From CAWBYL01 sp963793025 (lineage in GTDB: Bacteria; Actinomycetota; Acidimicrobiia; Acidimicrobiales; Acidimicrobilacustridaceae), in contig CAWBYL010000006.1 in NCBI GenBank assembly GCA_963793025.1, forward strand, positions 310,001 to 374,000: a stretch of 64,000 nt of DNA, in the 5' to 3' direction. The notes beneath the pieces were generated by a model. It was not told where the DNA came from. It made no database searches and saw nothing but the letters and a program-made list of their open reading frames with translations. Positions 1 to 7,356 of the stretch are shown in pieces. Made by a program: the position numbers and the translations under genes. Each line of letters starts with the position of its first letter. Position 1 is the stretch's first letter.

Positions 1-215
1 TACTGGGCCTGGTCGATCTCCGGAGCCGCGACGTCGGTGAACACGGCCGTACGCTTGCGCCCGTCCACGAGAATGGTCATGCCGACCATCTGGGCCGGAG
101 GGATGGCATCGGACGCCAGCTCGCAGATCCGGTGGAGTGTGTCCTGGACGGTGCGGTCGCCGACGAAGAACTGGGACAGCACGGCAAGGCTCTCGTGGAG
201 CGGTGATTCTGGCAA
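1..215 (-). CDS. GAF domain protein, probable GAF/ANTAR regulator (partial)
   Basis: This reading frame is open to the left edge, so only the first 71 residues are present. The translation runs from a 'LAVLSQFFVGDRTVQDTL' segment through 'PPAQMVGMTILVDG' to 'TAVFTDVAAPEID'. This is the usual start of the actinobacterial GAF sensor proteins that end in an RNA-binding ANTAR domain; those proteins act as antiterminators in stress responses. No ATG is available. An in-frame stop lies just upstream, and TTG at 213-215 is the only reasonable start before the conserved region. The ANTAR part is outside the window and is inferred. Confidence 0.7.
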   Translation of the reverse strand, partial: MPESPLHESLAVLSQFFVGDRTVQDTLHRICELASDAIPPAQMVGMTILVDGRKRTAVFTDVAAPEIDQAQ

Positions 216-465
216 CGCCGACGGCTTCCCATGAGCGGGGGCCGGTCACGTCCCTGTGCCAATCAAAGATGCGGGCCGACTCCCGATCGCTCAACCCTAG
301 CCCTCGGCCTGCAGAACCATTCCGGGCGAGGTGCGGCGCGGTGGCGGCCGGCGGGGGTAGGAGACCTTCGTGGTCCGATCGGGCGCCGTGGATCGTATGT
401 GCTCTGGAGGGGCCGCGTTCGCGGTCGCCGGACTCGGCTCGAGGTCAGATGATGGAGGAGAAGCG

Positions 466-1248
466 GTGGTGATCACGTCGTGTTCGAGCTACGGGCGCAT
501 AGGTGCTGGCCAGCCCGCGGAGTTCGTCGCCGCCGTCGACGGCGCCGCCGGGGCCGGGACCTTCGCCTGGATCGACGTGGCCGACCCGGTCCCGGAGGAC
601 TTCGAGCGGGTCGCGGCCGAGTTCGCCCTGCACGACCTGGCGATCGAGGACGCGGTGGAGGCGGGGCAACGACCGAAGGTGGATCGCTACGGCCACACGC
701 TGGTGGCCGTGTTCCGACCCGGTCGCCGGGACGACTCCGGCGCGATCGTCTACGACGAGCTGTTCGTCGCCATCGGTGACCAGTTCGTGCTCACGGTGAG
801 CCACGGGCCGCTCGAGGGCCTGCTGGGTCGGGCCAAACGGCGGATGTGCGAGGCGACGAAGATCCCCAACCGACCCGATGCCGCCCTCTACGCCATCGCC
901 GATGTCGTCGTCGACCAGTACGTCGACCTCCTCGATGTCGATGAGCAGGCCATCGAGGCGGCCGAGGCGGCGGTGTTCACCGACCGACCGCCCGAAAAGG
1001 TGGGCCAGGACCTGTTCCGACTCAAGCGCGACGTCCTTCGTCTCCGGCAGGCGGCGGAACCCCTGGTGACCCCGATCGAGGAGCTCGTCGTCCAGCGTCG
1101 GGGGCCTGTCGGCGAGGAGGTTCGCCATCACCTGCGCGACGTCTCCGACCATCTCCAGTCGGTCGTGGGGCGGTTGGAGGTCCACCGCGAGCTCCTCACC
1201 GACGCCTTCGCGATGAACGTGGCCCGGTGCGCCGGCGCCGGGCGCTGA
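466..1248 (+). CDS. CorA-like divalent cation transporter, cytoplasmic domain only
   Basis: About 260 residues resemble the soluble N-terminal funnel of CorA Mg2+/Co2+ transporters: the alpha/beta domain ('TFAWIDVADP', 'HDLAIEDAVEAGQRPKVDRYG') followed by the long stalk helix ('LFRLKRDVLRLRQAAEPL'). The frame stops right after the end of the stalk ('ELLTDAFAMNVA'). Neither the GMN pore motif nor the two C-terminal membrane helices follow in any frame before the next gene. The normal family length is about 310-370 aa. Start: GTG at 466, seven bases after a GGAGG at 454-458; GTG at 469 is an alternative. As written it cannot be a channel. It may be a decayed gene or a soluble regulator. Confidence 0.75.
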   Translation: MVITSCSSYGRIGAGQPAEFVAAVDGAAGAGTFAWIDVADPVPEDFERVAAEFALHDLAIEDAVEAGQRPKVDRYGHTLVAVFRPGRRDDSGAIVYDELFVAIGDQFVLTVSHGPLEGLLGRAKRRMCEATKIPNRPDAALYAIADVVVDQYVDLLDVDEQAIEAAEAAVFTDRPPEKVGQDLFRLKRDVLRLRQAAEPLVTPIEELVVQRRGPVGEEVRHHLRDVSDHLQSVVGRLEVHRELLTDAFAMNVARCAGAGR

Positions 1249-1263
1249 TCCGTCTGCTGGCGG

Positions 1264-1275
1264 TACGGTCGGGTC
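1264..1275 (+). promoter_or_regulatory. -10 element for a leaderless ligD-type transcript
   Basis: TACGGT lies six bases upstream of the GTG at 1276 and no Shine-Dalgarno sequence is visible. This spacing would put the transcript start at the first base of the start codon. Inferred from position only. Confidence 0.35.
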
Positions 1276-2244
1276 GTGGGTGGGGCCGAGGAGCGTGAGA
1301 CCCGGGACGGGGTGGCGCTGAGCAACCTGGACGCGTCGCTGTTCGACGGAGCGGACGCCACCAAGCGGGACCTCGTCGACTACCTGGACGGCGTGCGGGA
1401 CCGGATCCTGCCGGTGCTGGAGGGCCGACCGCTCTCGGTGATGCGCGTGCACCGTGGTCGGGAGGCCTTCATGCAGAAGAACCTGCCCTCCTCGGCGCCC
1501 GACTGGATCCGCACCGTCGACGTGTGGGCCGAGGCCTCGCGTCGCGACGTCGCCTACGCCCTGTGCGACGACCGTCGCACCCTCGTGTGGTTCGCCAACC
1601 AGCGGGCGGTGGAATACCACCCGGCGTTGGTCCGGGCCGATCGGCTCGACCACGTCACCCACCTCGTGCTCGACCTCGATCCGCCTGAGGGGTCGGGCTT
1701 CGAGGCGGTCGTGCGGGTCGCCGCTGCAGTCCGGGAGGTGCTGGCCGATGTCGGCCTCGACGGGGCGGTCAAGACGAGCGGAGCCAAGGGGATCCACGTG
1801 TTCGTGCCCGTCGTCGAGGGCACGGGAGCCGGAGACCTCGCCGCCGCCGCTCGCGCCCTGGCCGAGCGGACCGCTGCTCGGGCGCCCCACGACGCCACCA
1901 CCGCGTACGTGAAGGCCGACCGGGGAGGCAAGGTGTTCGTCGACTCGACGCGGGTGGGCGGCGCCACCGTGGTGGCGGCCTACAGCCCGCGCCTGAGGCC
2001 GGGAACGCCCGTCTCGTTCCCGGTGTCGTGGGCCGACCTCGACGCCATCTCACCGGCCGACTTCACGGTCCACAACGCCCTGGACCAGTTGGGGACCAGC
2101 GACCCCTGGGCCGAGCAGATGCCGAGCCCTCAGGTGCTCCCGGCCGAGGTCGTCGCTCAGGGCCACGAGATCCCGATCGCCCGGGTCCAGGCCATGCACG
2201 AGGGGCGACGCCGGGCCCGCCCCGACGCCAAGCCCTCCCGCTGA
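1276..2244 (+). CDS. ligD: LigD-type DNA polymerase/primase domain (stand-alone PolDom)
   Basis: This 322-residue protein matches the archaeo-eukaryotic primase-like polymerase domain of bacterial NHEJ ligase D. The catalytic signatures are the metal-binding DLDP at residues 133-136, the 'TSGAKGIHVFVP' strand (167-178) and the third acidic residue in 'FVDSTR' (D223). The ligase and phosphoesterase domains of full-length LigD are absent, so this is the single-domain form known from mycobacteria and relatives (PolD-like). Such enzymes add nucleotides, often ribonucleotides, at gaps and broken ends. No Ku gene is in the window. Start: GTG at 1276, apparently leaderless. Confidence 0.88.
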   Translation: MGGAEERETRDGVALSNLDASLFDGADATKRDLVDYLDGVRDRILPVLEGRPLSVMRVHRGREAFMQKNLPSSAPDWIRTVDVWAEASRRDVAYALCDDRRTLVWFANQRAVEYHPALVRADRLDHVTHLVLDLDPPEGSGFEAVVRVAAAVREVLADVGLDGAVKTSGAKGIHVFVPVVEGTGAGDLAAAARALAERTAARAPHDATTAYVKADRGGKVFVDSTRVGGATVVAAYSPRLRPGTPVSFPVSWADLDAISPADFTVHNALDQLGTSDPWAEQMPSPQVLPAEVVAQGHEIPIARVQAMHEGRRRARPDAKPSR

Positions 2245-2269
2245 ACACGAGCGGCGCGAGGATGGCCCG

Positions 2270-3208
2270 ATGGACGACATCACCGGAACCCAGCTCCTCG
2301 CCCCCGAGCTCACGGACATGCTCGGGATGTTCTCCCTGCCCGACATCACCGACCCCGACATCCTCGCCGCGACCCGATCGTCGATGGCCGAGATGGCCAA
2401 GCCCCTCGGGTCGACCGACGCCGTGGAGCGCTCGGACCACATGGTGACGGGGGAGCACCCCGTGCCCGTGCGCGTCCATCGCCCCCGAGGCGTCGCCGGC
2501 CCGCTCCCGTGCGTCTTCGCCATCCACGGCGGAGGACTGGTCCTCGGCAGTCACACCATGGATGACGCCACGTTCGAGGCGTGGTGCCCCGAGCTCGGGG
2601 TCATGGGGGTGTCGGTCGACTACCGCCTGGCTCCCGAGTTCCCCTACCCGACACCGCTCGACGACTGCGAAGCGGCGCTGCGCTGGACGTTCGAGAACGC
2701 CGGCGAGCTGGGTGTCGACCCGGAGCGGGTCGGCCTGTTCGGGATCAGCGCCGGGGCCGGTCTGGCCGCCGGCCTGGCCATCCGTTGGCGGGGCCTCGGC
2801 GGTTCGCCCCTCGCCTTCCAGCTCCTCGAGACGCCCATGCTCGACGACCGCCAGCAGACGGGTTCGAGTCGCACCGAGGAGCTGCTGATCTGGTCGAAGC
2901 TGTCCAACACCTTCGGCTGGCGGTCGTACCTGGGTGACCTCTACGGCGCAGACGTGCCCGCCGAGGCCGCCCCCGCTCGCGTCGAGGAGGTGGCCGGTCT
3001 CCCGTCGACGTTCATCTCGGTGGGCACCGCCGACGGCTTCCGCGACGAGGCGATCGACTACGCGCAGCGGCTGGCGGCGGGGGGCGTGCCCACCGAGCTG
3101 CACATGTACCCGGGGGCTCCCCACGGCTTCCAGGCCTTCACTGCCTGGCCCGTCGCCCAGCAGGCGGTGCGCGACCGGCGCGAGTGGCTGAGGTCGATGG
3201 TGGCCTGA
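2270..3208 (+). CDS. alpha/beta hydrolase, HSL (hormone-sensitive lipase-like) family esterase
   Basis: The 312-aa protein has all marks of the hydrolase_3 family: the oxyanion-hole HGGG (86-89), the nucleophile elbow 'GISAGAG' with Ser160, an acid in 'GTADGFRD' (Asp255) and the catalytic His in 'GAPHGF' (His285). It probably hydrolyses short or medium acyl esters in the cytoplasm; no signal peptide is visible. It follows the polymerase gene by 25 bases on the same strand. It converges on the CoA transferase gene with almost no space between the two stops. Confidence 0.9.
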   Translation: MDDITGTQLLAPELTDMLGMFSLPDITDPDILAATRSSMAEMAKPLGSTDAVERSDHMVTGEHPVPVRVHRPRGVAGPLPCVFAIHGGGLVLGSHTMDDATFEAWCPELGVMGVSVDYRLAPEFPYPTPLDDCEAALRWTFENAGELGVDPERVGLFGISAGAGLAAGLAIRWRGLGGSPLAFQLLETPMLDDRQQTGSSRTEELLIWSKLSNTFGWRSYLGDLYGADVPAEAAPARVEEVAGLPSTFISVGTADGFRDEAIDYAQRLAAGGVPTELHMYPGAPHGFQAFTAWPVAQQAVRDRREWLRSMVA

Positions 3209-3209
3209 C

Positions 3210-4454
3210 TCAGGCCACGACGCCGGAGGCCCTGAGCTCCTCCACCCGGTCGCTGAGCCCGAGCTCGGCCAGCACCTCGTCGGTGTGCTGGCCCAGCGCC
3301 GGGGAGGGGCCGCCGAGGGCGGCGGGGGTGCCGGCGAACTGGGTGGGGTGGCGAGGCAGCCGGGTCCGGCCGACCACCGGGTGGTCGAACTCCTCGAACA
3401 TGGCGACGGCGACGGCATGGGGGTCGTCGACGATCTCGGCGGCGGAGAGGACCATGGCGAACGGGGCGCCCTCGCGCTCGAGGCGGGCGGTGGCTTCCTC
3501 CTGGGTCAGGTTGGCGGCCATGGCGTAGCACATGTCCATCACCGGCTCGAGCACGTCGCGGTGCTTGCGCCGTTCGCCCACGGTCTTGATGCGCGGATCG
3601 TCCCAACCCTCGACGTCGAGGGCTTTGCACATGGCGGCGAAGTCGCCGTCGGTGGTGGGTACGACGATGCCCCAGCCGTCGAGGAAGCGCATGGGCTGGA
3701 AGCCGGCGTTGAAGCTCGACGGCATCGATCCGTCGGAGTCGAGCAGTACCTCGTTGCCGGCCGATTCGGCCCAGAGGAACGACACGCAGGCGTCGGCCAT
3801 GGCCAGCTCCAGGTGTTGACCGCCCCGTCCCGTGGCCCGGGCGAACAGGGCCGCGGTGATGGCCTGGCTGGCGAACAGGGCGCTCACCTTGTCGGCCGCG
3901 TTCTGGCGCAGGAAGGTGGGGGGACCACCCATGGGGTCGGCCTGGTTGGCGGCGAAGCCGGCGTAGGCCTGCATGGCGGTGTCGTAGGCCCGTCGGTCGC
4001 GGTAGGGGCCGTCGGGTCCGTAGCCGGAGATGGAGGCGTAGACGACCTCGGGGTTGACGGCCCGCACCGCCTCGTAGCCGAGACCGAGGCGGTCGATGAC
4101 CCCCGGGCGGAAGTTCTGGACCACCACGTCGGCCTCGGCGGCCAGCTTGGTCACGATGGCCAGGCCCTCGTCGCTCCCCAGGTCGACGGCGATGCAACGC
4201 TTGCCGCGGTTGCAGGCCAGGTAGAAGGCGCTCATTCCGTTCACCGCCACGCCGACCCACCGGGCGATGTCGCCGATGCCGGGGCGCTCGACCTTGACCA
4301 CGTCGGCCCCCTGGTCGGCCAGCAGCGTGGCCGCGTAGGGCCCGGTAAGGGCGATCGACAGATCGAGCACCTTGACCCCGGCCAGGGGTCCCGACGCGAT
4401 CCGCTCCTTCGCATCGGATGACTCGCGGTCGTTGGCGCTCCCGATCTGTCCCAT
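3210..4454 (-). CDS. CaiB/BaiF (family III) CoA transferase
   Basis: About 414 residues of a family III CoA transferase, which moves CoA between carboxylic acids and so activates acids for breakdown. N-terminal 'GVKVLDLSIALTGPYAATLLADQGADVVKVE' and 'NRGKRCIAVDL' are family hallmarks. The catalytic aspartate that forms the acyl-anhydride is Asp158 in 'RRAYDTAMQA'. Start: ATG at 4454, preceded by GGAGG. Longer upstream frames are not supported. The neighbouring hydrolase and epoxide hydrolase fit a role in degrading organic acids, but the substrate cannot be read from sequence. Confidence 0.92.
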   Translation of the reverse strand: MGQIGSANDRESSDAKERIASGPLAGVKVLDLSIALTGPYAATLLADQGADVVKVERPGIGDIARWVGVAVNGMSAFYLACNRGKRCIAVDLGSDEGLAIVTKLAAEADVVVQNFRPGVIDRLGLGYEAVRAVNPEVVYASISGYGPDGPYRDRRAYDTAMQAYAGFAANQADPMGGPPTFLRQNAADKVSALFASQAITAALFARATGRGGQHLELAMADACVSFLWAESAGNEVLLDSDGSMPSSFNAGFQPMRFLDGWGIVVPTTDGDFAAMCKALDVEGWDDPRIKTVGERRKHRDVLEPVMDMCYAMAANLTQEEATARLEREGAPFAMVLSAAEIVDDPHAVAVAMFEEFDHPVVGRTRLPRHPTQFAGTPAALGGPSPALGQHTDEVLAELGLSDRVEELRASGVVA

Positions 4455-4643
4455 CGATGCCTCCCCCGGCCCGCACGGTGCCGGCGCCGACAGCAGGAGC
4501 CGGATCGACCGTGACGAGGCCGAACGATACCGATCGGAGGGCCCGGCCACAAGATTTGGTTGATCCGACGACCGCGTGGGCGGACGGTGGGTAGGGACCG
4601 CCCAGCAACCAGATGGGTGGCCGGTGAGGAGAGGAGGAGAGCG

Positions 4644-4901
4644 ATGAAGGTGGAGCTGAACGTGACGATCCGCGGCGAGGAACGGGTGCTGGTCTGGGAG
4701 GACGGAGTGCTCACGGGGGATGACGAGGTCAGGGCCCGCATGTCCGCACCGGCGGATGCAGCGAGGAAGACGACCGAGGACCTGGTGGAGGTCATCAACG
4801 AGATCGAGGCGGTCACCGCTCAGCACGTGACGTTCTCGATGGTCGAGGCGGCCGAGGAGCCGGTCTCGTCCCTGCCCGTCCCGGGTAGGGCCCGTCCATG
4901 A
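4644..4901 (+). CDS. hypothetical small acidic protein
   Basis: An 85-residue protein starting at an ATG with a strong purine-rich ribosome site (GAGGAGAGGAGGAGAG). The first strand 'VELNVTIRGEERVLVWEDGVLTGDDEV' looks like a small beta domain and the middle is helical. It has no cysteines, no membrane segment and no family I recognise. Its stop overlaps the start of the next small gene (ATGA at 4898-4901), so the two are probably translated together. It is divergent from the CoA transferase, with 189 bases between them that probably hold both promoters. Confidence 0.6.
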   Translation: MKVELNVTIRGEERVLVWEDGVLTGDDEVRARMSAPADAARKTTEDLVEVINEIEAVTAQHVTFSMVEAAEEPVSSLPVPGRARP

Positions 4902-5068
4902 GCGACTACGGAGAGACAGGGGCCCAACCGGTGGAGGACGCGGCTGTCGCCGACCCGCCGACGGTCGAGGAGGTGGCCGAGGAACAACGCCGCCGCTTCC
5001 CGGACCAGGCTGATTCAGTGGTCCACGGCGATCCGGCGACGGCCTCCGGTGACCCCGAGGGCGACTAG
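4898..5068 (+). CDS. hypothetical 56-aa acidic protein
   Basis: A very short frame that overlaps the previous gene by ATGA and ends in TAG at 5066-5068. The product is rich in Asp, Glu, Pro and Ala ('VEDAAVADPPTVEEVAEEQRRRFPDQ') and is probably disordered except for one amphipathic helix. No homologous family is recognised. Support comes from translational coupling to 4644-4901 and from codon use like that of the neighbours. Its stop overlaps the stop of the convergent epoxide hydrolase gene within the same four bases (CTAG). Confidence 0.45.
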   Translation: MSDYGETGAQPVEDAAVADPPTVEEVAEEQRRRFPDQADSVVHGDPATASGDPEGD

Positions 5069-6219
5069 ACGGACGACCGGAGCGGGCGGAAGAAGCCCCG
5101 TACCTCGTCGGTGAAGAGGTCGGGTACCTCCATGGCGGCGAAGTGCCCGCCACGCGATGGCTCCGACCAGTGCACCACCCGGTAGGACGCCTCGACCCAT
5201 GCCCGGGGCATCCGGTTGATCTCGCCGGCGAAGTTGGCGATTCCCGTCGGCACGTCGATGAAGCCCGAGGGCAGCGAGCGGCGACCCGCCCGCCGGGTCT
5301 CCTCGTAGAGGCGGGTGGAGGATGTGGCCGTGGCCGTGGCCCAGTAGGCCGTCACGTTGGTCAGGAGCTGGTCCTTGGTGAACGACCGCTCGACGTCGCC
5401 GTCGCAGTCGCTCCAGGCCCGGAACTTCTCGACGATCCACGCGGCCAGGCCGGCGGGGGAGTCTTCCAACCCGTAGCCCAGGGTCTGGGGGCGGGTGCCC
5501 TGGATCTCCTGGTAGCCGGATTCGGTGCGGCGCCACTGTTGGATGGCGGCGAGGTTGCCCTGGTCCTCGTCGGAGAGCGGGGTCGGGTCGCCGGCGGGCG
5601 GGCGGGCCACGACGAAGTTGAGGTGCAGCCCGACCACGTGGTCAGGGGCCAGGTCGGCCACGTTGGCCGTCACCACGGAACCCCAGTCGCCGCCTTGGGC
5701 GCCGTAGCGGTCGTACCCCAGCCCGGCCATGATCTCGACGAAGGCCTCGGCGATGTGTCGCGGGTGCCAGCCCCTCTGGTGGGTGGGGCCGGAGAAGGGG
5801 TAACCGGGCAGGGAGGGGGCGACGACGTGGAAGGCGTCGTTGCGATCGCCGCCGTGAGCCGCCGGATCGCTGAGGGGGCCGATGACGTCGAGGAACTCGA
5901 CGACCGAACCCGGCCAACCGTGGACGAGGAGCAGCGGCAGCGCGTCGGGCTCGGGTGATCGGGCGTGGATCAGGTGGATGGACTGCCCGTCGACCATGGT
6001 CGTGCACTGCTCGAAGGCGTTGATGCGAGCTTCCTGGGCACGCCAGTCGAAGTCGTCGACCCAGTACCCGACGAGCTCCCGGAGGTAGTCGAGGTCGGTA
6101 CCCGACTCCCACCCCGCACCGTCGAGGGCGTTGGGGTACCGGGTGCGCCCGAGCCGGTCGCGGAGGTCGGCCAGAACCTCGTCGGGCACGTCGACACGGA
6201 AGGGCTCGAAGGTCACCAC
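5065..6219 (-). CDS. epoxide hydrolase (EHN domain, alpha/beta fold)
   Basis: 384 residues, the normal length for microsomal-type epoxide hydrolases. The EHN lid domain ('FEPFRVDVPDEVLADLRDRL') comes first. It is followed by HGWPGS (100-105), the nucleophile Asp178 in 'GAQGGDWGS' and the catalytic His359 in 'GGHFAAMEVP'. Tyr residues typical of the lid are present ('YWATATATSSTRLYEE'). The enzyme turns epoxides into diols, a plausible step after the monooxygenases encoded elsewhere in the window. ATG start at 6219. Confidence 0.92.
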   Translation of the reverse strand: MVTFEPFRVDVPDEVLADLRDRLGRTRYPNALDGAGWESGTDLDYLRELVGYWVDDFDWRAQEARINAFEQCTTMVDGQSIHLIHARSPEPDALPLLLVHGWPGSVVEFLDVIGPLSDPAAHGGDRNDAFHVVAPSLPGYPFSGPTHQRGWHPRHIAEAFVEIMAGLGYDRYGAQGGDWGSVVTANVADLAPDHVVGLHLNFVVARPPAGDPTPLSDEDQGNLAAIQQWRRTESGYQEIQGTRPQTLGYGLEDSPAGLAAWIVEKFRAWSDCDGDVERSFTKDQLLTNVTAYWATATATSSTRLYEETRRAGRRSLPSGFIDVPTGIANFAGEINRMPRAWVEASYRVVHWSEPSRGGHFAAMEVPDLFTDEVRGFFRPLRSSV

Positions 6220-6304
6220 CTCCGGATCGTACCGACGGCCGGGGATCGAGTCGGGGCCGACGTCGCCGTCGGAGACGCTCCCGTCGGCGTCGCGGACCTG
6301 TGCC

Positions 6305-6316
6305 TAGCCTGGCCCG
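6305..6316 (+). promoter_or_regulatory. -10 element for a leaderless F420-oxidoreductase transcript
   Basis: TAGCCT (6305-6310) sits six bases before the ATG at 6317 and no ribosome site is visible. No convincing -35 is seen. Confidence 0.3.
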
Positions 6317-7201
6317 ATGATGGAATTCCACCTCTTCCTGCCCCAGATGCGGTTGTCCTTCGCTCAGCTCGTGGACCGAGCCCAGGCGGCGGAGGCGGCC
6401 GGCTTCACCGGACTGACCGGGATGGACCACCTGGCCCCGCCTCGAGCCGAGCACCAGCCGATGTACGAGGCCATGGTCACCAACACGTGGATCGCCGCCC
6501 ACACCGAGCGGATCAGGATCGGCTCCCTTGTCCTGTGCGACGCCTTCCGACACCCGGCCGTGCTCGCCCGCGAGGCGGTGTCCATCGACCACGCGTCGGG
6601 GGGCCGCTACGAGCTGGGCATCGGTTGGGGTTCGGTGCCCGACGAGCTCGGGACCTTCGGCGTCGGATCGACCGAGGCCCGTCAGCGCGTCGGGCGGCTG
6701 AAGGAGACACTCGAGGTGATCCGGGCCCTGTGGACCGGCGAGTCCGTCGACTACGACGGCGAGTTCCACCACCTCCATGGCGCCCTCCAGCAGCCAACAC
6801 CGCTGAGCCACATCCCCATCGTGATCGGCGGGGTCGGTCCCAAGACCCTGGCTCTCGTGCGGGAGCACGCCGACTGGTGGAACGTCGACCTCAGGCAGGT
6901 GGGAAGAGTCGCCGAGCTGCGGCCCCAGGTCGGCGACGCGCGTGTGTCCATCCAGCAGATGGTCGCCTTCGTGCCCGAGGAGTCCCAGCGGGCCACGATC
7001 ACCGAGCTCGCGACGAAGCGCTTCGGGGCATCCTCACCCGTCATCGGGACCGCCTCGGAGCTGGTCGACCACTACGGCCGGTTGGCCGAGGACGGGGTCG
7101 AACGGGTCTACGCCTGGTTCTGCGACTTCGCCCCGCCCGAGACGCTGGCTGCTTTCGGGGCAGAGGTGATCGAGCCTCTCGGGGCGGCCGCTCGTCCCTA
7201 G
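6317..7201 (+). CDS. LLM-class F420-dependent oxidoreductase
   Basis: 294 residues of the luciferase-like TIM-barrel family that uses reduced coenzyme F420 (or FMN) for hydride transfer. Hallmarks: 'FLPQMRLSFAQLVDRAQAAEAAGFTGLTGMDHL', 'ERIRIGSLVL', 'HASGGRYELGIGWGS' and 'IPIVIGGVGPKTLALV'. Two adjacent ATGs (6317, 6320) are possible. It is encoded in the same direction as, and 155 bases upstream of, an acyl-CoA synthetase. The substrate is unknown. Confidence 0.88.
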   Translation: MMEFHLFLPQMRLSFAQLVDRAQAAEAAGFTGLTGMDHLAPPRAEHQPMYEAMVTNTWIAAHTERIRIGSLVLCDAFRHPAVLAREAVSIDHASGGRYELGIGWGSVPDELGTFGVGSTEARQRVGRLKETLEVIRALWTGESVDYDGEFHHLHGALQQPTPLSHIPIVIGGVGPKTLALVREHADWWNVDLRQVGRVAELRPQVGDARVSIQQMVAFVPEESQRATITELATKRFGASSPVIGTASELVDHYGRLAEDGVERVYAWFCDFAPPETLAAFGAEVIEPLGAAARP

Positions 7202-7356
7202 GTCTGCCCGCTGCGGGCTGTCTCGGTGAGCCGGGCCGGGCGGCTCCCGATCGGCCACGCCGCACTAGGGTGCGGCCCCGAACGAGAGCGTTCGCCACCG
7301 GTCCCGCCGAGCGACGACCGGGCCGGGCGGTGGGCGCCGTGAGGGGACGGGAACGC

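Noticed and set aside
445..1890. 481-aa minus-strand open frame over the CorA-like and LigD genes
   Set aside because: It has no motifs, while both plus-strand genes show clear family signatures.
1276..2244. Complete NHEJ ligase D
   Set aside because: Only the polymerase domain is present, and neither ligase, phosphoesterase nor Ku is encoded nearby.
3058..4608. 516-aa minus-strand frame overlapping the CoA transferase
   Set aside because: Arg/Gly-rich shadow in another frame; the CoA transferase frame carries the motifs.
5965..7356. Upstream extension of the acyl-CoA synthetase frame
   Set aside because: The extension crosses the epoxide hydrolase and F420 genes out of frame; the family N-terminus begins at 7357.
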